This document shows, piece after piece, positions 44,252-52,764 of a stretch of DNA of 64,000 bases. The stretch lies in NCBI GenBank assembly GCA_965368185.1, contig CBDULZ010000001.1, forward strand, positions 1 to 64,000, read 5' to 3'. A model generated the notes under the pieces. The model saw only the letters and a list, made by a program, of their open reading frames with translations, made no database searches and had not been told where the DNA came from. The stretch comes from Kriegella sp965368185 (GTDB lineage Bacteria; Bacteroidota; Bacteroidia; Flavobacteriales; Flavobacteriaceae). Both the position numbers and the translations under genes were made by a program. Numbering within the stretch: the first letter of the stretch is position 1; the number at the start of each line of letters is the position of its first letter.

Positions 44252-45649
44252 ATGAAAAAATTAGGGAGCCTGTTATTGGTATCCATTTTTGCAGGGGCCA
44301 TAACATTAGGAGCATACAAACTGTTTTTTGAAAATACGAACTATGCCGTGGTAACGGAAACCGGCAATCATTCGATGTTCAATACCAGCTACACGCCCAC
44401 TTCCGCAAAGGGCTCAGGTATAAATGAGGTAGACTTTACCGTTGCTGCCGAAAACACCGTCAATGCGGTGGTACACGTTAAGAATGTAACCATTAATACC
44501 GGTAGCGGCAGTTTTTTTGACTTTTTCTACGGGCAGCGGGGCGGTAGCCCGGTACCACAAGTGGGTACGGGATCCGGAGTGATTATTTCGGCCGATGGAT
44601 ACATTGTCACCAACAACCATGTAATTGCCAAAGCCAGCAAACTACAGGTTACACTGAATAACAACAGAACCTATGATGCGGAATTGGTCGGCACAGACCC
44701 AAATACCGATATCGCTTTGTTAAAAATAGAAGCCAATGAAAAATTGCCCTACTTGGCATTCGGTGATTCGGATAATACCCAAATAGGCGAATGGGTATTG
44801 GCCGTGGGCAATCCTTTTAACCTTACATCTACAGTAACTGCCGGAATTGTAAGTGCCAAGGCAAGAAATTTAGGTAAAATCGACCAATCATTTATTCAAA
44901 CCGATGCTGCCGTAAACCCAGGAAATAGTGGTGGAGCTTTGGTAAATACCAATGGAGACCTTGTAGGCATCAACACTGCAATTACTTCGCAAACGGGTTC
45001 CTATGTAGGTTATTCTTTTGCGGTACCCAGTAATATTGCCAAGAAAGTGGTAGATGATATTTTGGAGTATGGCAATGTTCAAAAAGGAATTTTAGGAATC
45101 AAGAGTCCCATTTTGAATACTAGGGAGGCCATTGAAAAAGGGTACAATGAAATTGACGGTGTATATATAGAGGACATCGAAGAGGGTACCGGTGCTTTTG
45201 AAGCCGATTTGAGGAACGGAGACATTATTAAGAAAATCGACCATGTAGATGTTCACAAGTTTTCCGACCTTACTGGATACCTCGCCACCAAGAGACCAAA
45301 CGACGAAGTCGAGGTTACCTTCGAACGCGACAATGAAATTTTAACGACCATGGTCACATTGATGGAACGACAGACGCTTGTTATTCCCCATCTTGGCTTT
45401 GATGTGAAAAATCTAACCGATAGCGACAAGAAAAAATTCAAAACAAAAAAAGGAGTCAAAATTGTTGGCGTACCTGAAACCTATCGGGGCTATGATCTGA
45501 AAGACAAGGTTTTATTATCAATAGATGATAAAGATATAAACGATGTTAAAGAAGCCAAATCACTTTTTGGCGGCATCTCGAGATATGGAAGAACAGTCAT
45601 TACTTTGCTCAATGAAAATGGGGAAAAAGAACGACTAATTTTTCAGTAA
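44252..45649 (+). CDS. htrA: HtrA/DegP-type periplasmic serine protease
   Basis: A signal or anchor helix (about 5-21) precedes a trypsin-like domain with the triad H123 (TNNHVI), D153 (NTDIALLKI) and S226 (NPGNSGGAL), and two PDZ domains in residues about 280-460 (GILGIKSPIL onward). The 465-residue size fits a two-PDZ DegP. It would degrade or refold damaged envelope proteins. It is monocistronic with a strong terminator after it, and lies divergent from dapF. Confidence 0.94.
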   Translation: MKKLGSLLLVSIFAGAITLGAYKLFFENTNYAVVTETGNHSMFNTSYTPTSAKGSGINEVDFTVAAENTVNAVVHVKNVTINTGSGSFFDFFYGQRGGSPVPQVGTGSGVIISADGYIVTNNHVIAKASKLQVTLNNNRTYDAELVGTDPNTDIALLKIEANEKLPYLAFGDSDNTQIGEWVLAVGNPFNLTSTVTAGIVSAKARNLGKIDQSFIQTDAAVNPGNSGGALVNTNGDLVGINTAITSQTGSYVGYSFAVPSNIAKKVVDDILEYGNVQKGILGIKSPILNTREAIEKGYNEIDGVYIEDIEEGTGAFEADLRNGDIIKKIDHVDVHKFSDLTGYLATKRPNDEVEVTFERDNEILTTMVTLMERQTLVIPHLGFDVKNLTDSDKKKFKTKKGVKIVGVPETYRGYDLKDKVLLSIDDKDINDVKEAKSLFGGISRYGRTVITLLNENGEKERLIFQ

Positions 45650-45668
45650 GAAATTTTAAGCTTCTGTA

Positions 45669-45698
45669 AAACGCTCCCTTGTGGAGCGTTTTTGTTTT
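45669..45698 (+). terminator. Terminator after htrA
   Basis: AAACGCTCC (45669-45677) and GGAGCGTTT (45683-45691) form nine-base arms with a five-base loop, followed by a T-rich TTGTTTT. Confidence 0.85.
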
Positions 45699-45729
45699 AA
45701 ATAAGTGGGCAAGAGACATTTATAATATT

Positions 45730-45737
45730 TATTTTTG
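45730..45737 (+). promoter_or_regulatory. Bacteroidota -7 promoter element for gap
   Basis: TATTTTTG, exact TAnnTTTG. It ends eight bases before the first ATG (45746) and 29 before the second (45767). Confidence 0.5.
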
Positions 45738-45766
45738 CAAAGGACATGAATCAACTCAATACGATT

Positions 45767-47218
45767 ATGGGCAATAATATATCTTATGAAAAGGAATTGG
45801 CTTTCCAGGCCGATAGAAGAAAGGCCACCACCGAATTTATCAAAATAACCAGTGATCTTTGGTACGACAAATCGATTGAAATTGTATTGTTCAAAAATCA
45901 GATTATCGATAGAAACGTCAGCGACATTATTCAATTGCACGAGTATGCGGGCGAATTTGTACAGAAACCAATATCTATCTTCGATTCAGTGGAAATACTT
46001 CGCGCAATCAATGATCTGGCACTACCTCCTTCAAAATTAGATATTGGTAAGCTTACATACGAGTACCATTCGGAAAACGGCCATGACTTCGCTGATATCA
46101 AGTCATTCGTCATAGGCAAACTTAAAAATGCAAATGAAACGGAGGAGATTCATCCGAAAGATGTCATTTTATACGGTTTTGGCAGAATCGGTCGTCTATT
46201 GGCACGCGAACTGATGGCAAAAACAGGTAAAGGCAATCAATTACGACTTCGGGCCGTGGTAACCAAAGGCAAAATTGACGAGGAAATTCTTGAAAAAAGG
46301 GCAAGTCTATTGCGAACCGATTCCGTTCACGGTAAATTCATGGGAACCGTTGATATCGATGTACGCCAAAAAGCGCTAATCATAAACGGTACGACTGTAC
46401 ATTTTGTAAATGCCGAAAACCCTTCGGAGCTTGATTATACGGTCTATGGCATTTCAGAGGCGCTCGTTATTGACAATTCCGGTGCCTTCCGAAATAAGAC
46501 GGATTTGGAAATGCACCTTAAAGCAAAGGGTGTTTCAAAAGTTTTACTGACCGCACCGGGAAAAGATATACCTAATATTGTACATGGGGTAAACCATTTA
46601 GAGCATGACCCCGAAACCATCAAGATTTACTCAGCGGCATCCTGTACGACAAATGCTATTGCTCCAATTCTCAAGGTAGTCGATGACTCCTTGGGTATAA
46701 TCAAGGGGCATTTAGAAACGATACATGCCTACACCAATGATCAAAACCTTGTTGACAATGTACATGGGAAGTACAGACGAGGGAGGGCGGCCGCCCTGAA
46801 CATGGTCATCACGGAGACCGGAGCCGGAGAAGCTGTAGCCAAAGCTATACCTTCATTGAAGGGCAAATTGACCTCCAACGCAATCCGTGTTCCCATACCC
46901 AACGGATCGCTGGCCATTTTAAACCTCGAAATACGCAATAAAACATCATTAGACGGTATAAATACCATTTTAAAAAAATATGCACTCGAAGGAGATTTGG
47001 TAGAACAGATAAAATATTCTTTGAATAAAGAAATGGTCTCGTCAGATATTGTGGGTACTTCGGCGCCAGCAATTTATGACAGTAAGGCCACAATTGTAGC
47101 AAACAATGGTAAAAACTTGATATTATACATTTGGTACGACAATGAATACGGGTATTCGCATCAAGTTATTCGGCTGGCGAAATACATTGCCAAAGTACGA
47201 AGATTCACCTATTACTGA
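45767..47218 (+). CDS. gap: Glyceraldehyde-3-phosphate dehydrogenase, long form
   Basis: The enzyme interconverts glyceraldehyde-3-phosphate and 1,3-bisphosphoglycerate. About 125 residues precede the NAD domain, which begins at VILYGFGRIGRLLARELM; the catalytic Cys is in ASCTTNAIAPIL, and WYDNEYGYSHQV is near the end. Ordinary GAPDH has about 335 residues; this form is 483. ATG 45746 would put the promoter element nearly at the start codon, so I prefer ATG 45767 (MGNNISYEKELAFQADRRKA), the common N-terminus of this subfamily. The long form is often linked to the gluconeogenic role, but direction cannot be read here. Confidence 0.9.
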   Translation: MGNNISYEKELAFQADRRKATTEFIKITSDLWYDKSIEIVLFKNQIIDRNVSDIIQLHEYAGEFVQKPISIFDSVEILRAINDLALPPSKLDIGKLTYEYHSENGHDFADIKSFVIGKLKNANETEEIHPKDVILYGFGRIGRLLARELMAKTGKGNQLRLRAVVTKGKIDEEILEKRASLLRTDSVHGKFMGTVDIDVRQKALIINGTTVHFVNAENPSELDYTVYGISEALVIDNSGAFRNKTDLEMHLKAKGVSKVLLTAPGKDIPNIVHGVNHLEHDPETIKIYSAASCTTNAIAPILKVVDDSLGIIKGHLETIHAYTNDQNLVDNVHGKYRRGRAAALNMVITETGAGEAVAKAIPSLKGKLTSNAIRVPIPNGSLAILNLEIRNKTSLDGINTILKKYALEGDLVEQIKYSLNKEMVSSDIVGTSAPAIYDSKATIVANNGKNLILYIWYDNEYGYSHQVIRLAKYIAKVRRFTYY

Positions 47219-47366
47219 AAATTTCACATAGTTAATTCGAAAAAGTATTATAACACTATCTTAATTCAAAACATATGATGTTACCGTTTTTTTTTCGTAA
47301 TTGATATTATTGGATTACTTTAGCCCAACTCTAAATCATTATTAATTTTTAAGAATTACTTTTAAA

Positions 47367-47993
47367 ATGAAGGTTATAAAACTACTATTTATTGTAATCT
47401 CCTTATTGGCATGTAACCTACAATTTGCCCAAGAAGCAGAAGCTGAGGATGAACAGGAGCTATCACTGGATAAAGGACACATAGATAGCCAATTCGATTT
47501 TATTTACCGCAAATCTGGAAATTACAGAAGCGATGGAAAGAGATATGAGGTCGTGAGAACCATTTCTTTGGATAAATTGCGGCAGAATGTCTTGGATTCT
47601 TTAAAAGGGTTCAACAAAAAGGTAGATGAATTGAACGGAATAATTTCCGAACACGAAACCACTATCGCTTCGCTGAACAATAAACTGGAAGATACCACCA
47701 ATAATCTTACGGCAGTTACCGAAGAAAAAGATAGTATGTCGTTTTTGGGAATTCTTGTAGAAAAGGTTACCTATAACACGATCTTGTGGTCAATTATCGC
47801 AGGCTTATTGGCCCTTATGCTATTTTTCATGTACAAGTTCAGAAGAAGTAATGTGCTTACCCAAGAAGCAAAATCGAACTTGTCAGAACTTGAAACCGAA
47901 TATGAAGATCACAGACGAAGGGCTCTCGAAAGGGAACAAAAAATAAGTAGACAACTTCAAGACGAAATCAATAGGTACAAAAAATCAAAATAA
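47367..47993 (+). CDS. Coiled-coil membrane protein of unknown function, upstream of trmD
   Basis: The 208-residue protein has a signal peptide (1-21, ending FAQ), an acidic stretch (EAEAEDEQE), a coiled-coil at about 70-115 with LNGIISEHETTIASLNNK, one membrane helix at about 136-154, then a basic coiled-coil tail (about 160-208). It could span the inner membrane with a periplasmic part and a cytoplasmic helix. Similar flavobacterial proteins are sometimes mislabelled tRNA (guanine-N1)-methyltransferase because of the trmD neighbour; it has no SPOUT fold. Function unknown. Confidence 0.8.
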   Translation: MKVIKLLFIVISLLACNLQFAQEAEAEDEQELSLDKGHIDSQFDFIYRKSGNYRSDGKRYEVVRTISLDKLRQNVLDSLKGFNKKVDELNGIISEHETTIASLNNKLEDTTNNLTAVTEEKDSMSFLGILVEKVTYNTILWSIIAGLLALMLFFMYKFRRSNVLTQEAKSNLSELETEYEDHRRRALEREQKISRQLQDEINRYKKSK

Positions 47994-47996
47994 TTT

Positions 47997-48025
47997 AAAG
48001 CCCCGATTAGGGGCTTTTGTTTTGC
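47997..48025 (+). terminator. Terminator between the coiled-coil gene and the GNAT gene
   Basis: AAAGCCCC (47997-48004) and GGGGCTTT (48010-48017) with a five-base loop and a TTGTTTTG tail. The GNAT ATG at 48028 begins ten bases after the stem. Confidence 0.8.
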
Positions 48026-48027
48026 AT

Positions 48028-48471
48028 ATGGTTACCACGGTAAGAGCAACAAAAGAATACATTGCACAATTGGTGCCTTTGTTTGATCAATATCGAATTT
48101 TCTATGGGCAGTCTTCCAATTTAAAGGCCGCTAAAAATTTTCTTGAACTGCGCATTTCGAATAAAGAGTCCGTTATTTTCATGGCATTGCGCAATGAGGA
48201 AGTCGTAGGCTTTACACAGCTCTATCCTACATTCTCATCGGTCTCCCTTTTACCTTACTACATCCTTAACGATCTATTTGTGACTCCAAACTGTCGAAGC
48301 CAAGGAATAGGTGAAACGCTATTGTCTAGGGCAAAAACTTTTTGTGTGGCATGCGGATACAAAGGTTTGGCCCTGGAAACCACGATAAACAATCCGGCGC
48401 AGCGGTTATATGAAAAGTTGGGCTGGAAAAAAGATTCGCACTGTTTTCACTACTTTTGGAGCGCAAAATAA
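48028..48471 (+). CDS. GNAT-family N-acetyltransferase
   Basis: The 147-residue GNAT domain has LNDLFVTPNCRSQGIGETLL as the acetyl-CoA motif and LYEKLGWKKD at the end. The frame opens at TTG 48022 but that codon is in the terminator tail; ATG at 48028 is the natural start. It lies between the coiled-coil gene and trmD; an acetyl acceptor cannot be named. Confidence 0.88.
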   Translation: MVTTVRATKEYIAQLVPLFDQYRIFYGQSSNLKAAKNFLELRISNKESVIFMALRNEEVVGFTQLYPTFSSVSLLPYYILNDLFVTPNCRSQGIGETLLSRAKTFCVACGYKGLALETTINNPAQRLYEKLGWKKDSHCFHYFWSAK

Positions 48472-48492
48472 TCATCTAAAGTCTATTTCGCT

Positions 48493-49167
48493 ATGCGCAT
48501 TGACATTATCACGGTCTTACCTGAACTTTTAAAAAGTCCGTTTGAGGCATCTATTTTAAAAAGGGCCATTGAAAAAGACTTGGTGGAAGTTCATTTTCAT
48601 AATCTTCGTGACTATACGGATAAAAGTTACAACCAGGTCGACGATTATCAGTTTGGTGGAGGGGCAGGCATGGTCTTGATGATAGAGCCTATCGACAAAT
48701 GTATATCGGCCTTAAAAGCAACAAGGTCGTACGATGAAATTATTTACATGACACCCGACGGTGAAACTCTAAATCAGAAAATGGCCAATGGCCTATCATT
48801 GCTGAAAAACGTCATAATTCTATGCGGCCATTATAAAGGCGTCGACCAACGCGTAAGAGACACACTGATCACTAGAGAAATATCGATAGGTGATTATGTG
48901 TTATCAGGAGGAGAACTTGGAGCTGCAATTCTCTGTGATACCATGATTAGATTAATACCAGGCGTTCTCAATAACGAAACTTCTGCATTGACCGATACCT
49001 TTCAAGACAACCTCCTAGCCCCACCTGTTTATACGAGACCTTCTGAATATAAAGGAATGAAAGTACCCGAAGTTCTATTAAGCGGAAATTTTCCGGAAAT
49101 CGAAAAATGGCGAGAAGAACAGGCTATTGAACGCACTGAAAAGTTAAGGCCAGATCTACTTGAATAG
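48493..49167 (+). CDS. trmD: tRNA (guanine-N1)-methyltransferase
   Basis: TrmD makes m1G37 in tRNAs and so prevents frameshifting. The 224 residues contain MRIDIITVLPELL, the GGGAGMVLM loop and the trefoil-knot SAM site with LCGHYKGVDQRV and GDYVLSGGELGA. The conserved trmD-rplS order is kept, with L19 147 bases downstream under its own promoter. Confidence 0.97.
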   Translation: MRIDIITVLPELLKSPFEASILKRAIEKDLVEVHFHNLRDYTDKSYNQVDDYQFGGGAGMVLMIEPIDKCISALKATRSYDEIIYMTPDGETLNQKMANGLSLLKNVIILCGHYKGVDQRVRDTLITREISIGDYVLSGGELGAAILCDTMIRLIPGVLNNETSALTDTFQDNLLAPPVYTRPSEYKGMKVPEVLLSGNFPEIEKWREEQAIERTEKLRPDLLE

Positions 49168-49217
49168 TACTTAAAACCCAATGGCCCGACAAATCTTAAA
49201 ATTTGTACAAAACATTA

Positions 49218-49247
49218 TTGCCATTTCTAATTTATAATCTATTTTTG
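49218..49247 (+). promoter_or_regulatory. Bacteroidota promoter for rplS
   Basis: TTG at 49218-49220 and TATTTTTG at 49240-49247 are separated by 19 bases, the expected -33/-7 layout. The predicted leader to the ATG at 49315 is about 60 bases, room for an L19-type autoregulatory structure, which I could not identify. Confidence 0.65.
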
Positions 49248-49314
49248 CATCCTGTTAAATCAACCTCTGACGAAAATCGTGAATGTTGGTGCGAGCATAA
49301 TATAAATTAAAACG

Positions 49315-49665
49315 ATGGAGTCATTACTTAAGTTTGTCGAAAACGAATTTGTTACCAAAAAAGAATTTCCAAAATTTTCTGCAGGCGATACCATAACTGT
49401 CTACTATGAAATACGGGAGGGCGAAAAAACGCGTACCCAGTTTTTTAGAGGTGTGGTAATTCAACGAAGAGGTACTGGTGCAACAGAAACTTTTACTATT
49501 CGTAAAATGTCAGGTACGGTTGGTGTAGAGCGTATTTTCCCTGTTAACATGCCAGCATTGCAAAAGATAGAAGTCAATAAGAAAGGTAAAGTCCGAAGGT
49601 CACGTATCTTCTACTTTAGAGGTCTTACAGGTAAAAAAGCAAGGATTAAGGAAGTCCGTTCATAA
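49315..49665 (+). CDS. rplS: Ribosomal protein L19
   Basis: L19 lies at the 30S-50S interface. The 116 residues include KFSAGDTITVYYEI, EGEKTRTQFFRGVVI, RKMSGTVGVERIFPV and RRSRIFYFRGLTGKKARIKE, all diagnostic. It has its own promoter and a strong terminator. Confidence 0.98.
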   Translation: MESLLKFVENEFVTKKEFPKFSAGDTITVYYEIREGEKTRTQFFRGVVIQRRGTGATETFTIRKMSGTVGVERIFPVNMPALQKIEVNKKGKVRRSRIFYFRGLTGKKARIKEVRS

Positions 49666-49689
49666 TAGACCTCCCATACAATTCAAAGA

Positions 49690-49717
49690 AAGCCCGCCAA
49701 TGTGCGGGCTTCTTTTT
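49690..49717 (+). terminator. Terminator after rplS
   Basis: AAGCCCGC (49690-49697) and GCGGGCTT (49704-49711) with a six-base loop and CTTTTTG tail. Confidence 0.85.
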
Positions 49718-49773
49718 GAACAATTGTTAACAAGTATAGTTCATAAGATGTTGATTTTAAATTTGTTAAACTT

Positions 49774-49805
49774 TTTGTGATTACCAATAATTTACATTAC
49801 ATTTA
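49774..49805 (+). promoter_or_regulatory. Promoter candidate for the non-coding transcript
   Basis: TTTG at 49774-49777, a 20-base spacer, then TACATTTA at 49798-49805, one mismatch from TAnnTTTG. No ORF follows; the next structure is the hairpin series listed as ncRNA. Confidence 0.5.
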
Positions 49806-49809
49806 TGTG

Positions 49810-50230
49810 TGGTTTAAAAGAAATGCCGGATTGGCACAAAAAGTAGACCGCTATAAAGTTTACGTTCTTTATATTGTTGTTTAGTCTATGAAATAAATAG
49901 TAGGTGCGATTATATCAATCCCAGATTTGTTGAGTTGACGAGCATAATACCTAAAGGCTGTCGCTTCTAGGAGATGTTATGTGGATTTTCTTTACGTTAA
50001 GTGTAAAACCTTGCGTTATACATTTAAGATATAAGTTTATTAAAACAACGAAAAAGAAGCATGGAGTAGTTGCTTGGTTTCACAATTAAGAACGAAAGAT
50101 GTTTCAAACGTTGAAATAGTGGAACGGATGCAATCAATGGTTGCGGTTTTGTTGTAAATACAGAACACAAAGTTTGTAAAGCTATTTCTAAAAAGCCATA
50201 TCACATGTATTCGTACAATGATATGGCTTT
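49810..50230 (+). ncRNA. Candidate structured non-coding RNA of about 420 nt
   Basis: Between the rplS terminator and icd lies a region with no ORF longer than about ten codons, bounded by a promoter-like pair (49774-49805) and a strong terminator (50192-50230). Within it I see TGCC-5-GGCA (49824-49836), TAGAC/GTCTA (49844-49888) enclosing a perfect seven-base hairpin TATAAAG/CTTTATA (49852-49873), AAGCA/TGCTT (50057-50075), TTTCAA-ACG-TTGAAA (50102-50116) and GCAA/TTGC (50130-50144). I saw no tmRNA resume codon/tag, no RNase P signature and no tRNA. Start is inferred; class unknown. Confidence 0.5.
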
Positions 50231-50234
50231 TGTT
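50192..50234 (+). terminator. Terminator ending the non-coding transcript
   Basis: AAAGCCATATCA (50192-50203) and TGATATGGCTTT (50219-50230) form perfect 12-base arms around a 15-base loop, followed by TGTTATTT. No coding gene ends nearby. Confidence 0.8.
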
Positions 50235-50386
50235 ATTTATAAATATTACGAATCAACCTTGGTTTCGACAAGAATTTGATTTTCCTGAAAGACATTCAAA
50301 TACCATTTTTCAGCAAAGCCTCTAGCTTCCCTAAAATCTAACAAGAAAATCCCTATTAACCCCTACCTCGTCCCTATTTAAAATTG

Positions 50387-50394
50387 TATATTTG
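50387..50394 (+). promoter_or_regulatory. Bacteroidota -7 promoter element for icd
   Basis: TATATTTG, exact TAnnTTTG, 25 bases before ATG 50420. It lies inside the open frame that begins at 50384, which excludes the TTG start there. Confidence 0.55.
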
Positions 50395-50419
50395 CTCCGC
50401 TTTAATCAAAACCGAGATA

Positions 50420-52639
50420 ATGCCAAAAATTTTATACACCAAAACCGATGAGGCCCCAGCTTTGGCCACCCAGTCTTTTCTTCCCATAGTAAAAGCTTTC
50501 ACCAAAACCACAGGAATTCAAATCGAAACAAGGGATATTTCTCTCGCCGCACGAATTTTGGCAACCTTTCCCGACTTCCTTAACGAAAGCCAAAAAGTTT
50601 CTAACGATTTGGAGGAATTAGGAAATGCAGCTAAGAACCCACAAGCCAATATTATAAAACTACCTAATATAAGCGCATCTATTCCGCAATTGAACGAAGC
50701 CATTACCGAGCTTCAGAGCAAAGGATATGCCTTGCCAAATTACCCTGACGAGCCAAAAAGTGATGCCGAAAAAGAAATTAAATCGAGGTACGACAAAATA
50801 AAAGGTAGTGCGGTAAACCCTGTACTTAGAGAGGGGAACTCCGACAGAAGGGCTCCAAGGGCTGTGAAAAACTATGCTAAGAAGAACCCACATACCATGG
50901 GCGCTTGGAGTTCTGACTCAAAGACACATGTTGCCACGATGCAGCATGGAGATTTTAAATCCAATGAGAAATCGATAACATTGCCCAACGCCACTTCAAT
51001 AAGAATAGACTTACAGAAAACTGATGGCACGACGGTTGTTTTAAAAGAGAAATTAGCGCTTTTAGAAGGTGAAATTATAGACGCTACCGTACTAAGCAAA
51101 AAAGCGCTGTTAAGCTTTTTGAAGGAACAATTGAAAGATGCCAAAGAAAAGGGCGTACTTTTTTCTTTGCATATGAAAGCGACCATGATGAAAGTTTCCG
51201 ATCCCATTATTTTTGGCCACGCGGTAAGAACTTTCTTTGCTGATGTTTTTACAAAGCACAAAGCTATTCTGGCCTCGATAGGGGTAAATGCCAATGACGG
51301 ACTCGAGAATTTACTGAACAAGTTAAAGGAACTTCCTGAAGACAAACGACGTGAGATTGAAGCTGAAGTAGAAAGTGCAATTACCAATGGTCCTGCCCTG
51401 GCTATGGTGAATTCTGATAAAGGTATTACCAACTTACATGTTCCTAGCGACATTATCATAGATGCCTCTATGCCCGCAATGATCCGTAACTCTGGAAAAA
51501 TGTGGAACGCAAAAGGAGAATTGCAAGATACCAAAGCTGTGGTGCCGGATAGCAGTTACGCCGGTATTTACAGCGCAACCATCGATTTTTGCAAAGAACA
51601 CGGAGCCTTCGACCCCACGACAATGGGTACGGTTCCGAACGTAGGTCTTATGGCCCAAAAAGCAGAGGAATATGGATCGCATGACAAAACCTTTGAAATT
51701 ACCAATGATGGGGTGGTCAAAGTAATCGATTTAGACTCGGGCGACACACTTATTGAACATATTGTTGAAAATGGTGATATCTGGAGAATGTGCCAAGTAA
51801 AGGATGCTCCCATTCAAGACTGGGTGAAATTGGCTGTATCAAGAGCTAGAGCCACGCAAGTCCCTGCTGTTTTCTGGCTTGATGAAAATCGGGCCCATGA
51901 TGTTGAATTGACAAAAAAAGTAAATACATATTTGGGAGATCACGATATTTCAGGATTGGAAATTAAAATTTTATCCCCTATCGAAGCGACCAAATACACG
52001 CTCAAAAGATTAAAAGAAGGCAAAGATACCATTTCGGTATCAGGTAATGTTTTACGCGACTACCTTACCGATTTGTTCCCAATTCTTGAAGTTGGAACCA
52101 GTGCTAAGATGCTTTCTATAGTACCTTTGATGAATGGAGGAGGTCTTTTCGAAACCGGCGCCGGTGGTTCGGCACCCAAGCATGTAGAACAATTTCTTGA
52201 AGAAGGACATCTTCGCTGGGATTCTTTAGGAGAATTTATGGCATTGGGTGTCTCCTTGGAATTCTATGGCGAAAAGAATAGTAATGCAAAGGCCAAAGTT
52301 TTGGGAGATGCCTTAGATAGTGCGACCGAAAAATTCTTGGTCAATGACAGGTCGCCTTCGCGCAAAGTTAACGAAATCGACACAAGGGGAAGTCATTTTT
52401 ATTTGGCGCTATACTGGGCACAAGCTTTGGCAGAACAAAATGAAGATGCCGAATTAAAAGCACTTTTTACCAAGATATTCGAAGCATTGAACACCAATGA
52501 ATCAAAGATTGCCAAAGAATTAATCGATGATCAAGGTAGCACAAAAGATATCGGAGGATATTACCTTCCAGATAATGATTTGATCTCTAAGGCAATGAGG
52601 CCGAGCAAGACTTTTAACGATATTCTTGCAAGTATTTAG
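50420..52639 (+). CDS. icd: NADP-dependent isocitrate dehydrogenase, monomeric type
   Basis: The TCA-cycle enzyme that decarboxylates isocitrate to 2-oxoglutarate. It is the large monomeric form (739 residues) and not the 420-residue dimeric one; MPKILYTKTDEAPALATQSF (residues 1-20) starts the family. Diagnostic segments are LREGNSDRRAPRAVKNYAKK (around residue 130), MKATMMKVSDPIIFGH, MGTVPNVGLMAQKAEEYGSHD and ETGAGGSAPKHVEQF. Start at ATG 50420 is supported by a promoter element overlapping the upstream in-frame TTG. A terminator follows. Confidence 0.97.
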   Translation: MPKILYTKTDEAPALATQSFLPIVKAFTKTTGIQIETRDISLAARILATFPDFLNESQKVSNDLEELGNAAKNPQANIIKLPNISASIPQLNEAITELQSKGYALPNYPDEPKSDAEKEIKSRYDKIKGSAVNPVLREGNSDRRAPRAVKNYAKKNPHTMGAWSSDSKTHVATMQHGDFKSNEKSITLPNATSIRIDLQKTDGTTVVLKEKLALLEGEIIDATVLSKKALLSFLKEQLKDAKEKGVLFSLHMKATMMKVSDPIIFGHAVRTFFADVFTKHKAILASIGVNANDGLENLLNKLKELPEDKRREIEAEVESAITNGPALAMVNSDKGITNLHVPSDIIIDASMPAMIRNSGKMWNAKGELQDTKAVVPDSSYAGIYSATIDFCKEHGAFDPTTMGTVPNVGLMAQKAEEYGSHDKTFEITNDGVVKVIDLDSGDTLIEHIVENGDIWRMCQVKDAPIQDWVKLAVSRARATQVPAVFWLDENRAHDVELTKKVNTYLGDHDISGLEIKILSPIEATKYTLKRLKEGKDTISVSGNVLRDYLTDLFPILEVGTSAKMLSIVPLMNGGGLFETGAGGSAPKHVEQFLEEGHLRWDSLGEFMALGVSLEFYGEKNSNAKAKVLGDALDSATEKFLVNDRSPSRKVNEIDTRGSHFYLALYWAQALAEQNEDAELKALFTKIFEALNTNESKIAKELIDDQGSTKDIGGYYLPDNDLISKAMRPSKTFNDILASI

Positions 52640-52663
52640 GGTATATTTTTAAATTAAAACCTT

Positions 52664-52702
52664 AAACCTTTGCCCTTATAGGGTAAAGGTTTATTATTTT
52701 AA
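52664..52702 (+). terminator. Terminator after icd
   Basis: AAACCTTTGCCC (52664-52675) and GGGTAAAGGTTT (52681-52692), one G-U pair, with a TTATA loop and a TTATTTT tail. Confidence 0.75.
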
Positions 52703-52764
52703 ATAATTGTTAACGTTATACCTGCACTTTATTTTCTGTTTACATTTATTAAAAATTGTGCTTA

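Noticed and set aside
49810..50230. tmRNA or RNase P RNA in the rplS-icd gap
   Set aside because: No tag-encoding resume frame, tRNA-like end or conserved RNase P core was visible; kept only as an unclassified ncRNA candidate.
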